Shown one piece after another: positions 35,714-43,991 of a stretch of DNA of 64,000 nt. How positions within the stretch are numbered: the first letter of the stretch is position 1; every line of letters starts with the position of its first letter. The notes beneath the pieces are model-generated. The model did no database searches. It saw only the letters and a program-made list of their open reading frames with translations, and was not told the origin of the DNA. The position numbers and the translations under genes are program-made. Source of the stretch: CAZRCZ01 sp964598765 (lineage in GTDB: Bacteria > Sumerlaeota > Sumerlaeia > MVZB01 > JAJFLK01); the NCBI GenBank assembly GCA_964598765.1, contig CAZRCZ010000002.1, positions 1 to 64,000 of the forward strand. The letters run 5' to 3'.

Positions 35714-35742
35714 TTGCCGTTTAATTCGGCAATCTGTATGTT
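35714..35742 (+). promoter_or_regulatory. weak sigma70-like promoter for the peptidyl-prolyl isomerase gene
   Basis: TTGCCG (35714-35719), 17 bases, then TATGTT (35737-35742), about 35 bases before the start codon. Four of six positions match in each box. Confidence 0.35.
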
Positions 35743-35777
35743 CAGACGACTTTGATTTAATTATGAAAGGACCTGAC

Positions 35778-36869
35778 ATGCGCAGTCTTACTTCCGTTTG
35801 TTTTATCCTCCTGTTCGGCGCGAGTCTTACCACGTTCGCCGCCGAGGAGAAAGGGGCCAAGCCCGATCCGGGAATGCACCCCCGCGTGAGCATGGAAACC
35901 ACGCTCGGGAACATTGTTTTGGAATTGGACGCCGAGAAAGCACCCGCCACGACGGTCAATTTCATCCGCTACGTTGACGAGGGATTCTACAATGGCACGA
36001 TTTTTCACCGCGTCATCAAGGATTTCATGATCCAAGGGGGCGGGCACACGCCCGACATGACCGAAAAAATGCAGGGGATGCACGAGGGAGTGAAGAATGA
36101 ATGGCGCAATGGATTGAAAAACCTTCGAGGGACAATCGCCATGGCGCGCAAGGGGGGACAACCCGATTCGGCGACCGCGCAGTTTTTCATCAACGTCGTG
36201 GATAATCCGGGTTTGGATCAGCCGCAGGATGGAGCCGCCTACGCGGTTTTCGGCAAGGTCGTTGAAGGGTTGGACACGGTGGATAAAATCCGCGATTCAA
36301 AAGTGGGTCCGCATCCCAAATTGGGGGGAATGGGCGCGGTCGTTCCCGATCCGGCGGTTGTGATCAAATCGGTCAAGCTCGTCGGGGAGTTTAATCGCGC
36401 CAAAGCGGCGGCTCAGATTTCAGCCGTCGCGTCCGCGGCCACCAAGGCCGAAGCCGACGCCAAAGCCGCCGAAAGCAAAGGGAAGGCGGAATTTGTCAAA
36501 CGCTATGAGGACCTCAAAACAAAGGCCAAGAAAACCGATTCGGGATTGCAATACGTCGTTCAAAAAGAAGGAAAGGGAGCCAATCCCAAGCCGACGGACA
36601 TGGTGGAAGTGCATTACACCGGTTGGCTGACCGATGGAACGAAATTTGACAGCTCGGTGGACCGCGGCCAGCCCGCCTCATTTCCGCTGAACAGAGTGAT
36701 CAAGGGATGGACCGAAGGGGTCGGACTAATGAAAGTCGGCGAGAAGCGGACGCTCATCATTCCCGGCGATCTGGCTTATGGTCCGGGCGGACGGGGACCG
36801 ATTCCTCCCAACGCGACGCTGGTTTTTGACGTGGAATTGCTCTCGATCAAGCCGCCCCAGCCGCAATGA
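35778..36869 (+). CDS. periplasmic cyclophilin-FKBP fusion peptidyl-prolyl isomerase
   Basis: A 363-aa exported foldase. The ATG at 35778 lies seven bases after AAAGGA and opens a signal peptide (MRSLTSVCFILLFG, ending TTFAA). Residues about 38-205 are a bacterial cyclophilin: NFIRYVDEGFYNGTIFHRVI, then MIQGGG, with the active-site Arg in FHRVI and QFFINVVDN. An Ala/Lys-rich helical linker (about 210-245, KAAAQISAVASAATKAEAD) leads to a C-terminal FKBP domain (about 258-358: VEVHYTGWLTDGTKFDSS, VIKGWTEGVGLM and GDLAYGPGG). Both active-site regions look complete. The order is cyclophilin first, FKBP second, which is uncommon in bacteria. Confidence 0.92.
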   Translation: MRSLTSVCFILLFGASLTTFAAEEKGAKPDPGMHPRVSMETTLGNIVLELDAEKAPATTVNFIRYVDEGFYNGTIFHRVIKDFMIQGGGHTPDMTEKMQGMHEGVKNEWRNGLKNLRGTIAMARKGGQPDSATAQFFINVVDNPGLDQPQDGAAYAVFGKVVEGLDTVDKIRDSKVGPHPKLGGMGAVVPDPAVVIKSVKLVGEFNRAKAAAQISAVASAATKAEADAKAAESKGKAEFVKRYEDLKTKAKKTDSGLQYVVQKEGKGANPKPTDMVEVHYTGWLTDGTKFDSSVDRGQPASFPLNRVIKGWTEGVGLMKVGEKRTLIIPGDLAYGPGGRGPIPPNATLVFDVELLSIKPPQPQ

Positions 36870-36912
36870 TGGGATCGTTGCGGGCAAGACGGAAATGTCA
36901 GGAGTTGCCCGG

Positions 36913-37236
36913 ATGAACGAATCGGCCAAAGGGGATTTGATTCGGTCCCTGCAGGAATTCAACCGGGGAAATCGCTCCATCGAGCAGTTGCAGACCGATT
37001 GCTTTATGTTGTTCAAGCGGGGCGTTCGGGAGCAACTCGCCAAACCGGAACGCGAAGCGTTGGAGCAAGTCTTCAAAAATTGGATAGACAAATACGATCC
37101 GACGCTTCCGCCGAGGTCGGGCGCTTTTGGACGTTTACTGGACAAATTGGACGGGGCGATCCGGGGGCGACATCGGGTTGGGCTGGATCAGGTACGAGAC
37201 AAGACGAAGTGGCTCGAGAACATTCTGAGCGTCTAA
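36913..37236 (+). CDS. small helical protein of unknown function
   Basis: I start at the ATG at 36913 (MNESAKGDLI), eight bases after GGAG, rather than at upstream in-frame ATGs. The 107-aa product is hydrophilic and mostly helical (DLIRSLQEFNRGNRSIEQL, then PEREALEQVFKNWIDKYD), with no signal peptide or membrane segment. It begins 43 bases after the isomerase gene and is probably co-transcribed. I do not recognise the family. Confidence 0.62.
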   Translation: MNESAKGDLIRSLQEFNRGNRSIEQLQTDCFMLFKRGVREQLAKPEREALEQVFKNWIDKYDPTLPPRSGAFGRLLDKLDGAIRGRHRVGLDQVRDKTKWLENILSV

Positions 37237-37534
37237 AGAAGAAGAAACGCAAGGGCGCAAAGACGCAAGGACGCGGTGAATATTTGGGGTCCGCACATCG
37301 GGGTTCGGTTCACTTCTCCCAGAAATTGCGCAACCCCGTTGGGGTTGAAGGAGAGGGTTGACACACCCAAGGTAGCCTCACTACGCTCGGCAACCTTGGG
37401 TTGTGTTGCGGGACGCCGTTGGCGTCCTCTGGTCCACAATTCTCATGTCACGCCAAAATAGTGTAATGCGCCTCCTTGCGTCTTCGCGTCTTTGCGTTGA
37501 AAAATCTTAAGTTTCAAATTTGAGATTTCAAATT
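37237..37534. repeat. nested repeats: MITE-like copy 4 inside a GCAAAGACGCAAGG pair
   Basis: An inverted pair of CGCAAAGACGCAAGGACGC (37256-37274) and TTGCGTCTTCGCGTCTTTGCG (37475-37495) encloses a worn, inverted copy of the multi-hairpin element (about 37306-37470, with CAACCCCGTTGGGGTTG, the GGTAGCC/GGCAACC hairpin and GACGCCGTTGGCGTC). A TTTCAAATTTGAGATTTCAAA unit follows at about 37512-37537. No gene is seen. Confidence 0.75.
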
Positions 37535-39145
37535 TCAATGCACCCGTTTCTCCAATCCCTTCCATTCTTTTTCGCGCAGAACAAATTTTTTGATTTTTCC
37601 CGTTGAGGTTTTCGGCAATTCGCCGAATTCGATTCTCTTGGGACACTTGAAATGGGAAAGATTTTCCCTGCAAAACGCGATGACGTTTTCTTCCGTCGGA
37701 TGCGCTCCGGGTTTGGGAACGACGAACGCCTTGGGAACCTCGCCCCATTTTTCGTCCGGAATTCCGATCACCGCCGCCTCCAGCACGTCGGGATGCTTGT
37801 AGAGTGTGTTCTCGACTTCGATGGATGAAATGTTTTCGCCGCCGCTGATGATAATGTCCTTGGATCGGTCGCGGATTTCGATATAGCCGTCGGGGTGCAT
37901 GACGGCGACATCGCCGCTGTGGAACCAGCCGCCGCGAAACGCCTTGGCCGTGGCTTCGGGGTCCTTGTAGTAACCCTTCATCACGTTGTTGCCGCGCATG
38001 ACGATCTCCCCCGCCTGCGTCGCGTCGGGGGCGACGTCGTTCATGTTGTCGTCCACGACGCGGAATTCGTGCGCGGTGACGTGCGGCGCGCCTTGGCGCG
38101 CCTTCATGCGATAGCGATATTCCTCCCCCTGCGCGTCGAACTGCGGTTGCCATTCGCAAATCGTGTGAGGGCCGTAGGTTTCGGTAAGGCCGTAGATTTG
38201 ATTGATCTCAATGTTGAGCGCTTCCATGTTTTTGATGACCGTCGGCGAGGGAGGCGCGCCGCCGGTGAAGACGCAAATCCGCCAATCAATTTTCGCGTTC
38301 TTCGCGTCGGGATGGGAGTAGAGCGAAATCAGAACCGTCGGCGCGCCGCAAAAGACAGTGATTTTTTCCTTGGCGATCAGGCGGAAAATTTCGGCGGGAT
38401 CAACTTTGCGAAGACAGACATGCGTCCCCCCGACGGCCGTCACGCTCCACGTGAAGCACCAGCCGTTGCAATGGAACATCGGGACGGTCCAGAGATAACG
38501 CGTTTCGCTCGATAGTTTTCCTTCCAGATTCATGCCGAGGCAATTGAGATACGTGCTTCGGTGCGTATAAACGACTCCTTTGGGATTTCCCGTCGTGCCG
38601 CTGGTGTAATTGATGGAAATCGGATCGTTTTCGTCTCCGATTGGAATTTCAACGCGATTCGCCGAGGCGTTGCCGATGAACGTTTCGTATTCGGTCCCTT
38701 CGTTGAGCGGTTTGCCGTTGGATCCGTCCACGATGTTCACAATCGTCTTGACGGTTTTCAGGTTGGCGCGGATCGGTTCGATCACGGGAGCCAACTCGGC
38801 GTCCACGAAAAGTGCCTTGGCCTCGCAGTGATTGATGATGTATTCGATTTCCCTGGAGGCGAGGCGCGTGTTGATCGTCACGAGCAATCCGCCGGTCAGC
38901 GGGACGCCGTAGTGCGCTTCCAGCATCGGCGGGATGTTCGGACAAAGAAACGCGACGCAATCCCCCTTGCCGATGCCCGTTTGCTTGAGCGCCTTGGCGA
39001 GGCGATAACACCGCGCGGCGAATTCGGAATAGCTTCGGCGCAGGTCGCCATAGACGACGGCGGTCTTGTCGCGGAAGACATACGCCGCGCGCTCAAGATA
39101 GAGCATCGGGGTCAGCGGACGCGAATTGGCCGGATGCTGAGGCAT
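37535..39145 (-). CDS. AMP-forming acyl-CoA synthetase
   Basis: A 536-aa member of the ANL adenylating superfamily. It has the P-loop-like YTSGTTGNPKGVVYTHRS (about 177-194), the YGLTETYGPHT motif, the GWFHSGDVAVMHPDGYIEI hinge region and the C-terminal PKTSTGKIKK with the adenylation Lys. It closely resembles the AlkK/medium-chain and AAE3-like acyl-CoA ligases (opening RPLTPMLYLERAAYVF). It activates a fatty or aromatic acid to its CoA thioester via an acyl-AMP. The start at 39145 lacks a good ribosome binding site. There are no beta-oxidation genes next to it. Confidence 0.93.
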   Translation of the reverse strand: MPQHPANSRPLTPMLYLERAAYVFRDKTAVVYGDLRRSYSEFAARCYRLAKALKQTGIGKGDCVAFLCPNIPPMLEAHYGVPLTGGLLVTINTRLASREIEYIINHCEAKALFVDAELAPVIEPIRANLKTVKTIVNIVDGSNGKPLNEGTEYETFIGNASANRVEIPIGDENDPISINYTSGTTGNPKGVVYTHRSTYLNCLGMNLEGKLSSETRYLWTVPMFHCNGWCFTWSVTAVGGTHVCLRKVDPAEIFRLIAKEKITVFCGAPTVLISLYSHPDAKNAKIDWRICVFTGGAPPSPTVIKNMEALNIEINQIYGLTETYGPHTICEWQPQFDAQGEEYRYRMKARQGAPHVTAHEFRVVDDNMNDVAPDATQAGEIVMRGNNVMKGYYKDPEATAKAFRGGWFHSGDVAVMHPDGYIEIRDRSKDIIISGGENISSIEVENTLYKHPDVLEAAVIGIPDEKWGEVPKAFVVPKPGAHPTEENVIAFCRENLSHFKCPKRIEFGELPKTSTGKIKKFVLREKEWKGLEKRVH

Positions 39146-39205
39146 GGGGAATCCATTTTTGGGAATTGGGGGCGGAAGTCAAGAAGATGAAATTGATGAA
39201 CCTAC

Positions 39206-39345
39206 TTCACCACCAAGACACAAAGACGCCAAGGACGAAGGATAAAGAGCGAAGAACGAAACAAAGAAGGGTCAAATACCGGTGTTCATCTTGATCTGTG
39301 TCATCTGCGGATTTTTCTTGGTGACTTCGTTTCTTGGTGGTCAGC
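39206..39345. repeat. CACCAAGACACAAAGACG inverted pair
   Basis: CACCACCAAGACACAAAGACGCC (about 39208-39230) and GGTGACTTCGTTTCTTGGTGG (about 39319-39340) face each other between two minus-strand genes; the right arm touches the uvrA stop codon region. Confidence 0.55.
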
Positions 39346-42109
39346 TCCCGAAACGCGATTTCAGATATTGCCCCGTGAGCGAGGCTGGAGAATTGATGAA
39401 GTCTTTCACGCTTCCCTGCGCGACAATTTCGCCGCCGCGGTCGCCGCCGTCGGGACCGAGATCAAGAATGTAATCCGCCGAAGCGATCAAATCGAGATTG
39501 TGTTCGACCACGATGAGCGAACAGCCGCGATCCACGAGGCGGTGAAAAACGTCAAGTAGCCGAACGAGATCGGCGGCGTGGAGACCGGTCGTCGGCTCGT
39601 CGAAAATGAAAAGGAGTCCCGTTCCCTCGCGCATCTTCGCCAGCTGACCCGCGAGCTTGAGACGTTGCGCCTCGCCGCCGGAAAGGGTCGTCGTGTTTTG
39701 CCCGAGACGCAGATAACCCAACCCGACGTCGCGAAGAGGTTTCAGGGAGCGGACAATTTTGTCCTGCGAGGCGAAGAATTCTCCCGCCTCCTCGGCGGTC
39801 ATGTTGAGAATTTGATCAATGTCCTTGCCGTTCCAGCGCAAAGCCAACACTTGATTCTTGAATCGCTTGCCATCGCACGTTTCGCAGATGACTTCGATGT
39901 CGGCCATGAAGTGCATGTCAATCGTCTGAACGCCGGTTCCTTGGCACGTCGGGCAACGCCCGGCGTCCACGTTGAATGAAAAATGGCGCGGACTTAACCC
40001 GACCACGCGGGCTTCCCGGCTCGCGCCGAGCGTATCGCGGATCGCGTCGAACGCCTTGACGTAGGTGGCCGGGTTCGAACGGCTGGATCGGGAAAGAGGG
40101 GATTGATCCACCCAAGTCAGTTCCTTGATTTGATCCAATCCCTCGATGGTGTCGTAAGGCGCGACTTCAATCGGCGCGATTTCGCGCCGACGGCGATAGG
40201 CGGCGGTCAACGTGTCGCGCACAAGCGTCGTCTTGCCCGAACCGGAGACGCCCGTCACGCAACAAAAACATCCGAGCGGAAATCGCGCCTCCAGATTTTT
40301 GAGATTGTTTCCGCGCGCGCCTTTGATCGTGAGCCATCCTTTCGGTTCGCGATTGCGCGTCGGCATCGGCGCCGTGTGATAAGCGCGGATGTGTTTGGCG
40401 GTCGGCGTTTCGATCTTGCCGTTCATCGCGATCAACTCGTCGGGCGCGCCCTTAAAGAGAATGTTGCCTCCCGATTGTCCCGCGCCGGGACCGAGGTCCA
40501 TCAAATTGTCGGCGGAACGGATCACTTCGAGATCATGCTCGACGACGACCACGGTGTTGCCCAAATCGCGGAGCGATTTCAGGACGGAAATCAGGCGTTG
40601 CGTGTCGCGGGAGTGAAGGCCGACGGTCGGCTCGTCGAGGACGTAAAGCGTTTGCGTCAAGCCCGCGCCGAGCGATGTGGCGAGATTGATTCGTTGCGAT
40701 TCGCCGCCGGAAAGGGTCCGCGTGGCGCGATCGAGCGTCAGATAATCCAAACCGACCTGATCGAGATAGCGGAGCCTGCCAAGCACGCCGTCAAGAAGCC
40801 GCGTGGACATTTCGCGCTCGCGCGCCGGGAGATCGAACGATTCGAAAAATCCCAGCAGATCGCGGACGGTCAGGCGGTTCATTTCCGCAATGTTCAGGCC
40901 GCCGAATCGGACGTGGAGCGCGTCGGGCTTGAGACGCATCCCGCCGCAGACCGCGCAGGTCCGATAGGCGCGATAGCGGGCGAGGAGGACGCGCGCCTGA
41001 ACTTTGTATTTCCGTCCTTCAAACCATTTGAAAAAACCGCGTATACCGCAAAATTTTCCGACCCCTTCGATGAGGTTGGCGCGTTGCGCGGCGTCGAATT
41101 CGCGGATCGGCTTGAAGCGCGGGATTTGCTTGGGAGTCGTGGTCTTGCGCAGGTGGTCATACATTTCCAGATTGCCCGCGCTGTTCCACGGCGCGATGGC
41201 GCTTTCCTCGACCGCGAGATCGGGATTCGGAATGACCTTCTCCAAATCCAGTTCCATCACTCTGCCGAAGCCTTGACATTCGGGGCACGCGCCAAGCGGA
41301 CTGTAGAATGAGAAATGAGGCGAATCGAGCTGGGGAAACGCGCGACCGCAACCGTCGCAAACCATGCCGGAAGAGAAATCGAATTTTTCGTTGAGATCGG
41401 GGGCGAGAACCGTGGCTCGGCCTCGACCCGCGACAAAAGCGGTCTGCAATGCCGAATGAAGCCGGGCGTGTTGAGCGGGGGAAAGCGCAAGCCGATCAAT
41501 CAAGATCGCCAACGGCGCGCGGGGATCGCGCGGCGATTGTCCGGCTTCCAAGTCAATTACTCCCGTCCCGTCCCACAAGCGATGATAACCGGAGCGCACC
41601 AATTCGGCGCGAAGCGAATCGGTCAAATTTTCCGCCGAAATGTCGCTTGGACCGAGAACAACAAGGCGCGTTTTTTCCGGAAGATTTTGCAGGGTCTTCA
41701 TCGCCGATTCGGGAGTTTCGGGTCGGACCGCGCGTTTGCAATCGGGACAAATCGTCCGGCCGATCTTGGCGAAAAGGAGCCGGAGAAAATCGTGAATTTC
41801 CGTCGCCGTGCCGACGGTGGATCGCGCGCTCCGAACTCCGTTCTTTTGCTCCAGCGCGATCGCGGGCTGGATGCCGCTGATCGAGTCAATGTCGGGCCGC
41901 TCCATCCGCTCCAAAAATTGGCGGGCGTAGGTTGACATGGACTCGACGTAGCGGCGCTGTCCCTCGGCGTAGAGCGTGTCGAAGGCGAGCGACGATTTAC
42001 CCGAACCCGAAACGCCGGTGATGACGCTCAACGCGCCGTGATCGAACGAGCAGAAAATGTTTTTAAGGTTGTGCGTCCTCGCGCCGACGATTTCGATCTT
42101 GGAGAGCAT
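39341..42109 (-). CDS. uvrA: excinuclease ABC subunit A
   Basis: A 922-aa DNA-damage recognition ATPase of nucleotide excision repair. It has two ABC modules: Walker A GVSGSGKSS (about 33) with the first signature LSGGESQRINLA, and Walker A GVSGSGKTT (about 623) with the second signature LSGGEAQRLKLAG. Zinc-binding Cys pairs include CDGC...CPEC in the first half and CPTC...CETC in the second. The UvrB-binding region follows the first Walker A (YAEGQRRYVESMSTYARQFL). Length is close to the usual 930-950 residues. uvrB is not in the window. Confidence 0.96.
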   Translation of the reverse strand: MLSKIEIVGARTHNLKNIFCSFDHGALSVITGVSGSGKSSLAFDTLYAEGQRRYVESMSTYARQFLERMERPDIDSISGIQPAIALEQKNGVRSARSTVGTATEIHDFLRLLFAKIGRTICPDCKRAVRPETPESAMKTLQNLPEKTRLVVLGPSDISAENLTDSLRAELVRSGYHRLWDGTGVIDLEAGQSPRDPRAPLAILIDRLALSPAQHARLHSALQTAFVAGRGRATVLAPDLNEKFDFSSGMVCDGCGRAFPQLDSPHFSFYSPLGACPECQGFGRVMELDLEKVIPNPDLAVEESAIAPWNSAGNLEMYDHLRKTTTPKQIPRFKPIREFDAAQRANLIEGVGKFCGIRGFFKWFEGRKYKVQARVLLARYRAYRTCAVCGGMRLKPDALHVRFGGLNIAEMNRLTVRDLLGFFESFDLPAREREMSTRLLDGVLGRLRYLDQVGLDYLTLDRATRTLSGGESQRINLATSLGAGLTQTLYVLDEPTVGLHSRDTQRLISVLKSLRDLGNTVVVVEHDLEVIRSADNLMDLGPGAGQSGGNILFKGAPDELIAMNGKIETPTAKHIRAYHTAPMPTRNREPKGWLTIKGARGNNLKNLEARFPLGCFCCVTGVSGSGKTTLVRDTLTAAYRRRREIAPIEVAPYDTIEGLDQIKELTWVDQSPLSRSSRSNPATYVKAFDAIRDTLGASREARVVGLSPRHFSFNVDAGRCPTCQGTGVQTIDMHFMADIEVICETCDGKRFKNQVLALRWNGKDIDQILNMTAEEAGEFFASQDKIVRSLKPLRDVGLGYLRLGQNTTTLSGGEAQRLKLAGQLAKMREGTGLLFIFDEPTTGLHAADLVRLLDVFHRLVDRGCSLIVVEHNLDLIASADYILDLGPDGGDRGGEIVAQGSVKDFINSPASLTGQYLKSRFGS

Positions 42110-42216
42110 GATAAATTGAAATTAACCACCAAGACACGAAGACACCAAGGAATTCTTTTCCGCGCTTTTTATCTTTAGGTGGCTTTGTGCCTTGGCGATT
42201 GAAAACTAAAAGCGAA
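42110..42216. repeat. CACCAAGACACGAAGACACC inverted pair
   Basis: ACCACCAAGACACGAAGACACC (about 42125-42147) faces GGTGGCTTTGTGCCTTGGCGA (about 42178-42200), occupying the whole gap before the next minus-strand gene. Confidence 0.55.
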
Positions 42217-43839
42217 TCAATCCGTCAAACCGTTGTCATTCCCGCAGACATGCACGTCCAATCCCAAATCCATAGCCATGGCAATCTTGGCCGCGAGAGC
42301 TTCGTTCGCTTTGGCTTTGCTCGGCGCGTAGGCAACTTGGATGTGGTTCGATTTGTGCCGCGCCATCATTTGATCGCGAGTGACGCCGTGGAGGACCGCG
42401 TGCATGATCGGCCATTGCGGCGTCGTCGCCTGCCAGCGGCGATTGGTTTCGGCCAGCGGGAGTTTGACAACCTTGGCTCGTCCGGTATCCATGTGCAAAG
42501 CGCCGTCCATGATGAAAATCCGACTCCAGACGATCTCCCCCGGTTTGCTGATCCCCTTGAGCGTCCCGCCGCCGAGACGGAAATACATGGGGGGTTGGCG
42601 CTCGCTCGTCGCGCCGCGATAGCCGCCGATGAAATGCGCCGGAGGAGCCGCGCCGGAGATGAGAAAGACCCAAACGTAATCGTCCACGCCCGGCCCTTTG
42701 TAATGTTGCCCCCAACGCAAATCGTGGAGCGTCGTTTCGGGCGGAAGATTGAGCGCGTTCCAGACGCGATGCGTGATGAGCGCATCGAGTCCGGCGCACT
42801 CGTCCACTTCGTTGAAATGCGGAAGCGCGCGTCCGGCGTAGAGAACGCGCCCATTTTCTTCCGCGCGAACGGGCGGGCGATCCATGTTGTTGAGCAAGCC
42901 TTCGGCCAAATCCGAAGCGGGTGTCAAGTCCTTCAAACCTTGTTGGTATTGAATTCCTATCGCGTCGCAACCGAACTCGTCGGCGATCCGAAGCGCGGCG
43001 ATATACATTTTGCACTGGAGGTGAATTTGATTGTCGGTGAGATCGGTTTCTTCGTTGCGTCCGATTTTGAATTTCATCCCCTTGCGGTCGAGCCATTGGC
43101 GGACGGCTCGCGCCTCATCATCCGGCGCGCGGAGCATCGCCGCATAAAGCGCAGATTGGCTTAGTCGCTCCTTGAAAACGCCAGTCGGATTAAGCAGGTG
43201 ATCCGGAACAATCGCGTTGAACATCCCCATGCACCCTTCATCAAAAACGCCGAGGATTGCTTTGTCGTTGCGCATTTGCCGCGCTAGGTTTCTTCCGAGG
43301 GATTGGGAGCGGTCGGGCAAATCGAAATCGGTGGCGTCATGGACGTGCGAAACGTCGTGCATGATTTTCCCCTCGTGAAGCCATTGGTGGAGTCCCCCCC
43401 GGAAAAATTCGTCGCGGAAATTTTCGCTCCAGAGCGTCGAATAGCGAACTCCCGCTTTGGTAAGCGAGGCGTTGAGGTTCAGCAACCCGACCAGCCCCGG
43501 CCATTGGCCACTCCAATTGGCGAGCGTAAGGATCGGTCCGCGATGCGTCGTCAATCCGGCAAGGACGTGGTGGCTATATTGCCAGACGGCTTCGGCAACA
43601 ATAAGAGGCGCGTCGGGATCAATCGCTTTGAAAACCTCCATGCCCATGTGTTGGCTGGAAATAAAACCGTGCTTGGTTTTGGGATCATAGGCATGACCTC
43701 GCCTGACCTTCACCCCCTCACGCCCAAGCGCACGGGCGATTTTGGCCTCCATCGCTTTTTGCGCGGGCCAGCAATTTTGATTCGCGGCCAAGCGGAGATC
43801 GCCGCTGGCGATGAGCGTGACGGCTTTAGGTTTGCGCAT
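42217..43839 (-). CDS. L-fucose/L-arabinose isomerase-like protein
   Basis: A 540-aa protein. I use the ATG at 43839 (MRKPKAVTLIASGD), since the 28 residues upstream are basic and not family-like. The N-terminal part (VTLIASGDLR, then TLANWSGQWPGLVGLLNL and STLWS) and the middle (DEGCMGMFNAIVPDHLL, then CDAIGIQYQQGLKD) resemble the FucI/AraA-fold isomerases (COG2407-type). These interconvert aldoses and ketoses with a divalent metal bound by acidic residues and His. The substrate is unknown. It lies beside two glycosidases in divergent orientation, so a role in deoxy-sugar use is plausible. Confidence 0.7.
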   Translation of the reverse strand: MRKPKAVTLIASGDLRLAANQNCWPAQKAMEAKIARALGREGVKVRRGHAYDPKTKHGFISSQHMGMEVFKAIDPDAPLIVAEAVWQYSHHVLAGLTTHRGPILTLANWSGQWPGLVGLLNLNASLTKAGVRYSTLWSENFRDEFFRGGLHQWLHEGKIMHDVSHVHDATDFDLPDRSQSLGRNLARQMRNDKAILGVFDEGCMGMFNAIVPDHLLNPTGVFKERLSQSALYAAMLRAPDDEARAVRQWLDRKGMKFKIGRNEETDLTDNQIHLQCKMYIAALRIADEFGCDAIGIQYQQGLKDLTPASDLAEGLLNNMDRPPVRAEENGRVLYAGRALPHFNEVDECAGLDALITHRVWNALNLPPETTLHDLRWGQHYKGPGVDDYVWVFLISGAAPPAHFIGGYRGATSERQPPMYFRLGGGTLKGISKPGEIVWSRIFIMDGALHMDTGRAKVVKLPLAETNRRWQATTPQWPIMHAVLHGVTRDQMMARHKSNHIQVAYAPSKAKANEALAAKIAMAMDLGLDVHVCGNDNGLTD

Positions 43840-43991
43840 GGCGGGTTTTTTTCTCCTTCTCAAAAATCGGCGAACGACGAAGACGAATAACGTCGCCATC
43901 ATCATTCTTCCGTCGGGAATCAAAACTCAAGCAAGGAAAAATCAGTGGCTTATTGGTGGGAGGCGGATAACATCGTTGAGGAATTGGAGTC

